Positions 8,815 to 20,853 of a DNA stretch of 64,000 nucleotides are shown one piece after another. Position 1 is the stretch's first letter. Every line of letters begins with the position of its first letter. Both the position numbers and the translations under genes were made by a program. Source of the stretch: Ktedonosporobacter rubrisoli (lineage in GTDB: Bacteria; Chloroflexota; Ktedonobacteria; Ktedonobacterales; Ktedonobacteraceae); NCBI RefSeq assembly GCF_004208415.1, contig NZ_CP035758.1:4650001-4714000 (forward strand). The letters run 5' to 3'. The notes under the pieces are model-generated. The model was not told where the DNA came from, made no database searches, and was given only the letters and a program-made list of their open reading frames with translations.

Positions 8815-9900
8815 GTGAGTATAGAAAATATGATTATCGTTACTGCCCACGCCGAATTTGCTCAGGCGGCAGTGAGCGAACTAAAACAACTGGATAAACG
8901 GCTGACAAGTATTGAGGAGTTAGCGCCAGGAATCGTGCTATGCGGAGCGCCCGATATTGTCACGCTTATCAATAAAGCGAGTAGAGAGCAACTTATTTTT
9001 ACCCGTCATATTGCCCCTGTGCAGGCAACAGTTAATTTAAGCAATACGCAGCGCGATATCGGTATGATAGCGACTGCAATCGCTGACTTACCCACCTTTG
9101 CGTTGTTAGAACGCGGCACGCATTTCTCTGTGCAATCTCGCCTCGTCCAAACGGATAGGAGCCTGGGCGAACGCGCATATAGTGGTGGACAACTTAACAA
9201 GGATCTTGCCGAGGCTATTGCTGATGAAACTGGCGCCTTGGAATCTATTAAAAAGCCTCAGATTGTCGTCTCCATTCTCTGTACTATGTACAAGGGCTAT
9301 CTGGGGATCTCTCCAGTTGAAGAGAACCGCAGCAATTGGCCAGGAGGATCGCGGCACTACGCTCAGACAGCTGAACAGATCAGCCGCGCCGAGTTCAAGC
9401 TCTTGGAGGCTCTAGAGGTTTTTGAGCTTGCCTTACCACATCAGGGGCGAGCTCTGGACCTGGGAGCTGCTCCGGGTGGCTGGACAAGATTATTGTTGGA
9501 TGCGGGTCTACACGTTATAGCCGTTGATCCGGCTAAACTTGATCCACGTTTAGTCAGGCGCAGGGGGCTGGAGCACTATCAGGGCTATGCCGAAAACTAT
9601 CTGGAAGAGGCCATCAGGAGGCATTACAAGTTTGATATAATTGTCAATGATATGCGAATGGATGCACGCGAGGCGGCGCGTCTCCTCGCCAAAGCAGCTC
9701 AGTGCTTGCGCGCCGATGGAATTGTTGTAAGCGTACTTAAGTTGCCCCATGCCACCGCGGAAATCAATCCCCAGGCCACCTTGAGGGAGGCATTGAGCAT
9801 ACTACGCAAACACTATGGCATTCTACAGGCACGTCAGCTTTTCCATAACCGTCAGGAAGTTACTATAGTCGCAGCGCAACCGCTTACTAAGCGAGCGTGA
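8815..9900 (+). CDS. RlmM-like ribosomal RNA 2'-O-methyltransferase
   Basis: A Rossmann-fold SAM methyltransferase of the FtsJ/RlmM kind, 361 residues. The N-terminal half (~1-190) resembles the THUMP-type RNA-binding part of RlmM. The catalytic half begins near residue 195 and contains the SAM loop LDLGAAPGGW (~214-223) and the K-D-K-E set expected for 2'-O-methylation: Lys in AEFKLLEA, Asp in VNDMRMD, Lys in VSVLKLP and Glu in NRQEVT. RlmM modifies C2498 of 23S rRNA in E. coli; the exact target here is inferred. The GTG start has GGGAGG 3 nt before it. The gene sits between glcE and glcF and ends 18 nt before glcF, suggesting shared transcription. Confidence 0.85.
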   Translation: MSIENMIIVTAHAEFAQAAVSELKQLDKRLTSIEELAPGIVLCGAPDIVTLINKASREQLIFTRHIAPVQATVNLSNTQRDIGMIATAIADLPTFALLERGTHFSVQSRLVQTDRSLGERAYSGGQLNKDLAEAIADETGALESIKKPQIVVSILCTMYKGYLGISPVEENRSNWPGGSRHYAQTAEQISRAEFKLLEALEVFELALPHQGRALDLGAAPGGWTRLLLDAGLHVIAVDPAKLDPRLVRRRGLEHYQGYAENYLEEAIRRHYKFDIIVNDMRMDAREAARLLAKAAQCLRADGIVVSVLKLPHATAEINPQATLREALSILRKHYGILQARQLFHNRQEVTIVAAQPLTKRA

Positions 9901-9918
9901 TCTTTCCGGGAGGTAGAT

Positions 9919-11490
9919 ATGTCTTCTGAGCCCATACCAGCACAACCAGTCGCGTTGAAGATCACACCACCAAGCCAAGGTCCCTTACGCCGACACACAC
10001 ATACGTATGATCTGATGCGCCAATGCATCCATTGTGGCTTCTGCCTACCTACCTGCCCAACTTATTCAGTTCTGGGTGTAGAAATGGACTCTCCACGTGG
10101 ACGTATTTACCAGATGCAAGCCGTAGCCGAGGGACGCCTGGAGATCACTGACGATTTTGTGGAGCACATGTATTGCTGCGTAGGTTGTCGCGCGTGCGAG
10201 ACTGCTTGTCCTTCGGGAGTGCAATTTGGCAAGCTTATTGAAGCGGCCCGTGAACAGATACAAATCGCAGAAAAAGAAGGTGGCATCCGGCCAGGGAGAG
10301 ATGATCAGCAGGACAATGGGGCTACACCACAAGCTGTCACTGATAGCACAGCAGCCACAGATAAACTGGCAAAAAAGCTGCTGCGCCGCTTCTTCTTCGA
10401 TCTCATGCTTCCTTCCCGCCCTGTTCTATCTCTTGTATTTGGCGGACTCAAGCTCTATCAGCGCAGCGGCCTCCAGACGGTCGTACGCCGGAGTGGGCTG
10501 CTGGATGTGGTCAATGCCTTGCCTACTCCCTTTCAGGGCAAGCTAAAGCTTCCAGAGCAATTAATGGATGCCGCAACAGGGCCCATCATACCTGCCCACC
10601 TGCCCGAGATTACACCGGCAATTGGGCAGAAGCGCTATAGAGTCGGCTTTATCAGTGGTTGTATCATGGATCAGATCTTCCACGACATCAACGAGGCCAC
10701 TATTCGTGTGCTCGCGGCTAATGGCTGCGAAGTTATCACTCCTGTGCAGCAAAATTGCTGCGGAGCGCTTCATGTGCATGCCGGTGAAGCTGAAAGCGGT
10801 AAAGCGCTGGCCAGGCATAACATTGACGTATTTGAGCAGTATAACTTCGATGCCATTATTATTAATTCGGCTGGCTGCGGCTCTACACTCAAGGAATACG
10901 GGCATTTACTACGCGATGATCCCGCCTACGCGAGTAGAGCAGAGGCCTTCAGTGCTAAAGTCAAAGATATAAGTGAGTTTCTGGTTGGCCTGGATTGGAG
11001 TCATGGGATGGGACCTCTGGCACGCAAGGTAGCCTATCATGATGCGTGCCACCTGGCTCATGGCCAGAAAATCAAGCAGCAGCCACGCCAGTTGCTTAAG
11101 GCTATTCCTGGTCTCGCCTTAGTAGATTTGAAAGAGGCAGATTGGTGCTGTGGAAGTGCTGGTATCTACAATATTACCAATCAAGATATGGCCAATGAGC
11201 TGCTCGAACGCAAGATGAATAATATCGTTGCTACGGGAGCTAATACGATTGCCACTGGTAATCCTGGCTGTATGATGCAAATTGCCCTGGGAGCGCGTGA
11301 ACGTGGCATGGATCTAGAGGTTATGCACCCTGTACAGCTTCTGGACGAAGCGTATCGAGCTGGAGGCCTCTATAATCTGCCGGAGCCCATTTCTGTTGAG
11401 GCAGGCAAACAGAAGTATACCCTACTCCTGGGTATCGGTATTGGCGTGCTCATTGGCGCATTCTTGCTTCGTCGGCGGCGGCGCAGCTAG
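9919..11490 (+). CDS. glcF: Glycolate oxidase iron-sulfur subunit GlcF-like with C-terminal membrane helix
   Basis: The electron-transfer subunit of glycolate oxidase. Two 4Fe-4S motifs are visible: CIHCGFCLPTCP from residue ~36 and CVGCRACETACP near residue 90, followed by two cysteine-rich (CCG) domains with NCCGALHVHAGE, HDACHLAHGQ, DWCCGSAGIYN and NPGCMMQ. The 523-residue length exceeds the ~400-residue norm for two reasons: an insertion of ~80 residues after the second cluster and a C-terminal helix (LLLGIGIGVLIGAFLL followed by five Arg) that should anchor the complex in the membrane. ATG is preceded by GGGAGGT. Adjacent glcD/glcE support the role. Confidence 0.9.
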   Translation: MSSEPIPAQPVALKITPPSQGPLRRHTHTYDLMRQCIHCGFCLPTCPTYSVLGVEMDSPRGRIYQMQAVAEGRLEITDDFVEHMYCCVGCRACETACPSGVQFGKLIEAAREQIQIAEKEGGIRPGRDDQQDNGATPQAVTDSTAATDKLAKKLLRRFFFDLMLPSRPVLSLVFGGLKLYQRSGLQTVVRRSGLLDVVNALPTPFQGKLKLPEQLMDAATGPIIPAHLPEITPAIGQKRYRVGFISGCIMDQIFHDINEATIRVLAANGCEVITPVQQNCCGALHVHAGEAESGKALARHNIDVFEQYNFDAIIINSAGCGSTLKEYGHLLRDDPAYASRAEAFSAKVKDISEFLVGLDWSHGMGPLARKVAYHDACHLAHGQKIKQQPRQLLKAIPGLALVDLKEADWCCGSAGIYNITNQDMANELLERKMNNIVATGANTIATGNPGCMMQIALGARERGMDLEVMHPVQLLDEAYRAGGLYNLPEPISVEAGKQKYTLLLGIGIGVLIGAFLLRRRRRS

Positions 11491-11502
11491 TCATAAATAA
11501 GC

Positions 11503-11546
11503 ATTCCGCAATTGTCGACAGCGGTTTCTGTTGGCAGTTGCGGAAT
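11503..11546. terminator. Hairpin between glcF and the rRNA operon
   Basis: A 9-bp inverted repeat (ATTCCGCAA / TTGCGGAAT) starts 12 nt after the glcF stop. The stem is extendable by adjacent TTG/CAG pairing but no T-run follows. It could end glcF transcription where it meets the convergent rRNA operon. Confidence 0.4.
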
Positions 11547-11632
11547 CATGAATCGTTGATACTTGCTCTCATCTAATGTGGCTTTGTGCTCTTACGTAAA
11601 GAAGGATAAGAATAAGAGGGGTAAGGACAAAC

Positions 11633-11660
11633 AAAAAAGGCTCGCTTCTTGCAGCGAACC
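11633..11660 (-). terminator. Rho-independent terminator of the rRNA operon
   Basis: Read on the - strand: an 8-bp stem GGTTCGCT / AGCGAGCC with a 6-nt loop, followed directly by TTTTTT and further T-rich sequence. It lies ~115 nt beyond the 23S 3' end and marks the end of the operon, leaving no room for a 5S gene. Confidence 0.85.
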
Positions 11661-11686
11661 TTCGCGGTGAGCCTGAGCTCACCCTC

Positions 11687-11723
11687 TCGAACTACCAACG
11701 ATGTATTCCTCAATTTTGCCGAG
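11687..11723 (-). other. 3' arm of the 23S rRNA processing stem
   Basis: 37 nt just downstream of 23S; complementary in the transcript to 14804-14840 upstream of 23S (32 of 37 positions identical when one arm is reverse-complemented, several mismatches being G-U pairs). The two arms would bring the 23S ends together as an RNase III-type substrate. Confidence 0.75.
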
Positions 11724-11776
11724 CGCCTCCTCAGCCTCAAAGAGCCCTGATCGAGCCCCTCCACAAGGGAGACTAC

Positions 11777-14744
<2,968 letters not shown>

Positions 14745-14974
14745 TTGTTGCCTCGTTGTTTTGGTTCTCGATCAATTGTGCTCTTCGTGGCTGAGTTTGG
14801 TCACTCAGCAAAATTGAAGAATACATCTTTGGTTGTTCAAGTGCATGGATCGGGTTGCCCCAACCCCTGGAGAGTGGAAACCAGCCAGCCTGTGCATGAT
14901 ACCTCGGCACGCTGCGCTGCCGTTCCTGTACCGACCTGGAAGTTTCCTGGTAGAACTACCAGGAACTGACTCCC
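14745..14974 (-). other. 16S-23S spacer without tRNA genes
   Basis: About 230 nt. No tRNA cloverleaf or GTTCGANTC-type T-loop was seen. It contains a perfect 10-bp inverted repeat TTCCTGGTAG / CTACCAGGAA (14944-14965) right after the 16S 3' end, and the 5' arm of the 23S processing stem (14804-14840). A weak complementarity (ACAGGAAC..GGCA) between ~14920-14935 and the 16S leader near 16565-16580 may be part of a 16S processing stem. Confidence 0.7.
14804..14840 (-). other. 5' arm of the 23S rRNA processing stem
   Basis: Pairs in the transcript with 11687-11723 (see that entry). It contains CTCAGCAAAATTGAAGAATA on the + strand, matched by CTCGGCAAAATTGAGGAATA on the opposite strand of the other arm. 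Confidence 0.75.
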
Positions 14975-16472
<1,498 letters not shown>

Positions 16473-16731
16473 GTTTATGGTTCACATGATCTTGACAAGA
16501 CCATGAGAAAAAGCGTGTTCTTCTGAGCTCATTCGCTCGTAAAGTTACATACTCAAATTGCTTGACAGGAACTGGCATCATTTGCAGCTTGTGCACGATA
16601 CATCATTTGCCAGTTGCTGTTCTGCTTTCCACTCTTCAGTTGTTAAGGTCCCGACCGATCCGCGTAGGATCGTTCGTCTCGCTCGTACCGGGCAGCGCTT
16701 TTGTTTTCGTGCCCTCGTGTACTGTAGCGGT
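16473..16731 (-). other. 16S rRNA leader region
   Basis: About 260 nt between promoter P1 and 16S. It holds a short palindrome-like GGTCTTGTCAAGATC near 16487-16501 and a possible partner of the post-16S spacer (see spacer entry), consistent with leader/processing signals. No gene is seen. Confidence 0.5.
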
Positions 16732-16760
16732 AGTATCGCATATCTTTGGGGGTTTGTCAA
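16732..16760 (-). promoter_or_regulatory. rRNA promoter P1
   Basis: On the - strand TTGACA (16760-16755), 17-nt spacer, GATACT (16737-16732). Closest of three tandem promoters, ~260 nt ahead of 16S. Confidence 0.75.
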
Positions 16761-16993
16761 CCCCTTTTTCCGGGAATTTTTTTCGTTCCTCAGATTTCGT
16801 TGTTTGACTCCGACCGGCTCCCAGGCTCCTGCAGACACGCAGGCAAAAATGGGCGCACGATCTGTGCGGAGAGAAACGTGAAAACAGGGAAGAACTGATC
16901 CCAGAGGAGCCACTTTACCGTGGCGCAAACAGTGCTTCGCTGACAGGAGCACCGGTCGCGCTCGATCGGTGATTGTCTTGCGACAGCTCGGGT

Positions 16994-17022
16994 ATTATCC
17001 TACGTCCTGACAGATTTGTCAA
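16994..17022 (-). promoter_or_regulatory. rRNA promoter P2
   Basis: TTGACA (17022-17017), 17-nt spacer, GATAAT (16999-16994) on the - strand; the best match to consensus of the three. Confidence 0.8.
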
Positions 17023-17082
17023 GAGTGAATTTTCCCCACCTCCGAATCTCCTAATCAAAGGTCTCAACTGGAGGCGGGGATC

Positions 17083-17111
17083 ATTCTCTCACACCTGTGA
17101 CGGATTGTCAA
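17083..17111 (-). promoter_or_regulatory. rRNA promoter P3
   Basis: TTGACA (17111-17106), 17-nt spacer, GAGAAT (17088-17083) on the - strand, 89 nt upstream of P2. The -10 is weaker. Confidence 0.6.
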
Positions 17112-17221
17112 GTAGTTCTTTTGCCATTCGTAAAGCCAAACGCAGCCACTGCAGAGCCAGGCCTACTCTTTAGCACCTGGCCTGAGCTCATTAGCAAGAA
17201 CCTCCATTGTCAGGAAGGACA

Positions 17222-18091
17222 TTACTCCTTAATCGACTGCTCTTCCTGCCATTTCAAGCGTACATGCTGAGCCTGGGCAAATGTTTCTTCTATATCTCTA
17301 TCATGCGTGGCGATATGCTCACGCATATCACGCAATGTAGCGATATAGCCATCAATCCAGCGTACTATCGCCTCACTATTTGTTAAGCAGATATCACGAT
17401 ACATAATAGGGTTCCCAGCAGCCAAGCGCGAGATATCTCGAAAGCCATTAGCGGCTAGCAAAGAGGCATCGCCCCAACTGGCACTTTCAGCAGCAGTATT
17501 TACCAGAGCAGCTGACGCAATAAACGGCAGATGACTCACGCCTGCGACCTGGCCATCATGTTCAGCGGGCTCTAGAAAGCGCACTCTTGCCCCCAAAGAC
17601 TCAACCATACTAGAGACTTTACTCACAGCAGTTGGGCGTGTACGGGCAGTTGGGGTAAGGCAATAAATATAATTACTGAAAAGCTCGGCATCGGCAGCTT
17701 CAACCCCGCTTAGCTCTTTACCGCTCATCGGGTGACCACCCACAAACGACACCGAAGAAGGCAAAAACTCCTCAGCCCAGCTGATGACCTGCACCTTAGT
17801 GCTGGCAACATCCGTCACCACTGCTCCCGGCGAGAGCAGATCCGATAGATTTTGCAGCAGCGCCTTCATTGCTCCCACAGGCGTTGCCAGAATCACTAAT
17901 TCAGCGCCACGTACGGTATCGGCAAGGGAATGATAATGTTGCTCGATCGCCCCAATCTTACGCGCCCGGTCACTTACCCCCCGCCCCAAATCATAGCCAA
18001 CCACCTGTTGAGCTGCCTTCGCTTTACGCAGGGCCAGCCCCATAGAGCCCCCAATTAGTCCCAGACCAATGATTGCCACACGACTAAACAT
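17222..18091 (-). CDS. tyrA: Prephenate dehydrogenase
   Basis: Converts prephenate to 4-hydroxyphenylpyruvate with NAD(P) in tyrosine synthesis. The 289-residue protein has the N-terminal nucleotide fold IIGLGLIGGSMGLALR (residues ~8-23), ATPVGA, VTDVASTK and the substrate-site GGHPMSGKELSGVEAA stretch, then the helical dimer domain with HDGQVAGVSHLPF and GFRDISRLAAGNP. There is no chorismate mutase or ACT domain, so feedback control by tyrosine through such a domain is not expected. AAGGAGGTGA precedes the ATG. It is the last gene of a - strand run after a GTPase and an unknown protein, 23 nt from the latter. Confidence 0.92.
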   Translation of the reverse strand: MFSRVAIIGLGLIGGSMGLALRKAKAAQQVVGYDLGRGVSDRARKIGAIEQHYHSLADTVRGAELVILATPVGAMKALLQNLSDLLSPGAVVTDVASTKVQVISWAEEFLPSSVSFVGGHPMSGKELSGVEAADAELFSNYIYCLTPTARTRPTAVSKVSSMVESLGARVRFLEPAEHDGQVAGVSHLPFIASAALVNTAAESASWGDASLLAANGFRDISRLAAGNPIMYRDICLTNSEAIVRWIDGYIATLRDMREHIATHDRDIEETFAQAQHVRLKWQEEQSIKE

Positions 18092-18114
18092 GCAAGCTCA
18101 CCTCCTTGAATGCA

Positions 18115-18909
18115 TCAAAAGTAGACTAAACTCTCCAACCATTCTGCCCCTCCCGAACCCAGGGCTGTAGCAAGCATGGTGGTTACATCCTCACTCAATA
18201 AGACAGCACGCTCTACACGATAAAGCTTGAGAAAACGGGGCAATATCTCCGGATCAGAGTGTGCCAGCAGATCAGCCGCAAACTGCTCCAGGATCAGCAC
18301 ATAGCCCAGATAATCTTCAGGGGTGGTATCCTCATACCAATCGAAACCGCGCACAGTATCAGGAGTTTTGCCGTCCGGCTCAGTCTCAAATATTTCGGCA
18401 TATTGCTCGTGTAAATCTTTATTCACCACACCCTCTACTCCATCAAGAGTATGAGAAAGCCAGAGAGCAGCAAATTTGAACTGCCACTCATCCGCCCATA
18501 AAGGACTATCCTCTGGCCAAGGACGTGGATCGGACTCTAGAAATGCCTGTGCCAAGGCCTGATAAAAAATAAAGGCAAGTTTCTCCTGGGTAGGCTCACC
18601 AAAGATAGCATCAATCTCCGGTGGCACTACCAGGCATGGTAGCGTCGTTACCTCAGTCAAATATGGATAGGGAGGGGCTTGCTCATCCTCTTCATCATGT
18701 GGAGCAAGGTCCCAATCGGCAGCATCAACCAGCAATATCTCTAGCTCTGGCAGAGGCAAGCCCAATAAACGAGTTAGCTGCTTGCCCGCCCTATCAATAA
18801 TTTGAACTACCCAACGAGCATGCTCCTCCGAGCCCGTTGGGTAGTATACTGTAAGCGGTTCTGCTAACTTCTCATAACGTTCATAGGGAAAGTGCATTAG
18901 CTCTCTCAA
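18115..18909 (-). CDS. Conserved-looking protein of unknown function
   Basis: Up to 264 residues; acidic and rich in aromatic residues, probably soluble. The layout (VYYPTGSEEHARWVVQIIDRA near residue 22, then LEILLVDAADW, EKLAFIFYQALAQAF and a helical C-terminus) recalls the fold order of 'peptidase MA-like' proteins, but the HExxH zinc motif is absent, so no protease role is claimed. The TTG start at 18909 overlaps the TGA of the upstream GTPase gene by 4 nt; an ATG at 18897 is an alternative start. The overlap indicates translational coupling with the GTPase and a likely common operon with tyrA. Confidence 0.6.
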   Translation of the reverse strand: MRELMHFPYERYEKLAEPLTVYYPTGSEEHARWVVQIIDRAGKQLTRLLGLPLPELEILLVDAADWDLAPHDEEDEQAPPYPYLTEVTTLPCLVVPPEIDAIFGEPTQEKLAFIFYQALAQAFLESDPRPWPEDSPLWADEWQFKFAALWLSHTLDGVEGVVNKDLHEQYAEIFETEPDGKTPDTVRGFDWYEDTTPEDYLGYVLILEQFAADLLAHSDPEILPRFLKLYRVERAVLLSEDVTTMLATALGSGGAEWLESLVYF

Positions 18910-20141
18910 GCCGTCCCTTCTTCTAAAATTTGTTCTCCTGGCTCTTCTAACAACGCTTCAGCTTTGCCCTCTTTCAGCTGGTTGTTTATCTCCTCAACTT
19001 TGCCACCTCTACGCAGAAAACGATAGAAGCTACCGTAAAGGCTGCGCAGACGACGCGGATTAATGCGCTTACCGCCTTCATAGTACTCAAGGGCCACCTC
19101 ACCGATTGACCAGGTAGCCGCCCCAGCAATTGCCCCAGCGATAAAATCGCCCCCAAAGGGAACGGCCTTGGCCGCCTGCTGCGCCAGATAGCGCATACCC
19201 AATCCACCAAGCAAGGTGACGATAAGCTCACGCGCATGTTTCATAGCATCTGCACTATCCAGAGCTTCGCCATATAACGCCGCAAGACGTAATACCAGAC
19301 GTACTTGAGTGCCTAAAAGAACAGGAATATCAATAAGCGGAATTGGCTCTATTCCAGCGGCCAGGCTTACAAGAGTCGCATTACGGATAATGCGCTGGGC
19401 TGCCATGCGACGATAATCGGGAAGCTCGCGTCCAATAGCCAGCGCTGCTTCGGGACTGGCATCAATGATAGCCGGAATCAGCTCTTCAGTAATATTCTCC
19501 CCGGTCTTGCCTGAGATAGGCATCACACCAGCGAGCCCGAACTGGACGGCAATCTGTGTCGCCAGGCGGTCACCGGCTCCTTTCTCCTTTAAGGCATCTA
19601 CTTTGTTCACAGCAACAATAGTTGGCTTTTTGAGCATTTTAATGATGCCATAGAGCTCACGATCATCGGGCTGCAGACCTTTAGTAGCGTCAATGAGAAA
19701 CACAATTACGCTCGCCTGATCCATACCACTTTCCATCACATTGGGTAAATGTCCAGGGGTGTCTACCAGGGTGAAAGGACCAAAATCTGTACGTACCAGC
19801 GTACGTGTCGTGCCCGCTTCTGGCGAAGTTGGTGAGAGCATTTGCCCTTTAAGCTTGTTAAAAAGCGTACTCTTGCCACTATTTGGCTGCCCAACAAGAA
19901 CTACGGTATTGTTCAGACCTTGTAAGACATCCTGCTGAGCCTGCTTCCAGTTCACCGCCTTCATGAAATCCTGTACCATAGAGATATTCGCTGGCAGGTT
20001 TTTCAGCGCACTGATACCAAGCTCGCGCATTGTACGAGGACGATTACTCCGACGAACAGCACTCGCTATGAGATCTTTTTGCACTTTTTGTTGTTGCTCA
20101 TCATTTGATGTATTCGTATAATCACGTTTTTTGCTAGCCAC
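18906..20141 (-). CDS. Era-like GTPase with C-terminal DUF697-type membrane-associated domain
   Basis: A 411-residue P-loop GTPase. G motifs: G1 GQPNSGKST (~residue 83), G2 GTTRT, G3 DTPGHL, G4 NKVD, G5 SGKTG. The C-terminal half has hydrophobic, Gly/Ala-rich helices (VSLAAGIEPIPLIDIPVLLG, AAKAVPFGGDFIAGAIAGAA) that match the DUF697 family, usually linked to membrane association. The start is a GTG with AAGGA upstream. First gene of the operon with the unknown 264-residue protein and tyrA. The cellular role is unknown; members of this group are thought to act in membrane or ribosome-linked processes. Confidence 0.8.
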   Translation of the reverse strand: MASKKRDYTNTSNDEQQQKVQKDLIASAVRRSNRPRTMRELGISALKNLPANISMVQDFMKAVNWKQAQQDVLQGLNNTVVLVGQPNSGKSTLFNKLKGQMLSPTSPEAGTTRTLVRTDFGPFTLVDTPGHLPNVMESGMDQASVIVFLIDATKGLQPDDRELYGIIKMLKKPTIVAVNKVDALKEKGAGDRLATQIAVQFGLAGVMPISGKTGENITEELIPAIIDASPEAALAIGRELPDYRRMAAQRIIRNATLVSLAAGIEPIPLIDIPVLLGTQVRLVLRLAALYGEALDSADAMKHARELIVTLLGGLGMRYLAQQAAKAVPFGGDFIAGAIAGAATWSIGEVALEYYEGGKRINPRRLRSLYGSFYRFLRRGGKVEEINNQLKEGKAEALLEEPGEQILEEGTA

Positions 20142-20455
20142 GCTCTTTTTCCTTCCCTAGTACACAGCGAGAGTTTGTCAGGGTATAGGCATGCATACTA
20201 TTACCTTTTTAATTATAGCCACCTTTGTATATAGGGGCAAATAATACAAATACATTACGAAGCATGCTACCGTGTAGTTTCATTGTGCATACAACTCGTT
20301 ATTTTTAAGCCAGCCCACAAGATAATCGCCAGCAAAAATTATTATGTCTATTACTTGGTGTTATAACTTGACTCTACCTTATATTATCTGACATAATCAA
20401 GATGCCAACGTGCAAATCGCCTTTCTTTCCAATGTATAGATGAGAGGTATTTTTG
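20142..20455. promoter_or_regulatory. Divergent intergenic region with a + strand promoter
   Basis: A 314-nt AT-rich gap between divergently transcribed genes. For the + strand gene, TTGACT (20368-20373) and CATAAT (20392-20397) are 18 nt apart, and AGAGGT lies before the ATG. No clear - strand promoter was found. Confidence 0.45.
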
Positions 20456-20734
20456 ATGCAAGATACGCCAATACGTAACAATACAGCTGATCGCGATTAT
20501 CAGGCAGGTTTTGCACGGGTAATGTGGTTTGCAAAACAAGCAAAATTGCATGGTTGGCGGCTCAGCGATCGTCAATTAGTACACGAAATTGTACAACGTG
20601 AGCGTGCCGCTCAGATCCGTGAAATAAGCTCGTTACCCATCGTGGGGTCCGAAGTTCGTTCCGCAGCATGGAATCGAGGACAAGCCGACGCATTGCGCGT
20701 GTTACTACGCTCTCAGCGCGAGCAGAGTGAGTAG
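20456..20734 (+). CDS. Small helical protein of unknown function
   Basis: A 92-residue basic, highly helical protein with no recognised domain. It is rich in Arg/Gln and includes AGFARVMWFAKQAKLHGWRL and NRGQADALRVLLRSQREQ. An in-frame TTG precedes the ATG directly; AGAGGT is 7 nt before the ATG. The helix pattern could suit a nucleic-acid binding or adaptor role, but this is only an impression. It has its own promoter-like signal and a strong terminator. Confidence 0.6.
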   Translation: MQDTPIRNNTADRDYQAGFARVMWFAKQAKLHGWRLSDRQLVHEIVQRERAAQIREISSLPIVGSEVRSAAWNRGQADALRVLLRSQREQSE

Positions 20735-20789
20735 GAAATTATATTAGGAATATATTGTAGAGCATTTATTTCTATCATACAATTTCTCA

Positions 20790-20828
20790 GGCCAGGGCTC
20801 TCTGTGAGAGCTCTGGCCCAATTATTTT
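20790..20828 (+). terminator. Terminator between convergent genes
   Basis: 13-bp stem GGCCAGGGCTCTC / GAGAGCTCTGGCC (one G-U type mismatch) with a 3-nt loop, followed on the + strand by CAATTATTTTT. It also lies just beyond the catalase stop and may serve both strands. Confidence 0.8.
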
Positions 20829-20853
20829 TCAAGTCCGGGCTCCAGCAGTCGGT

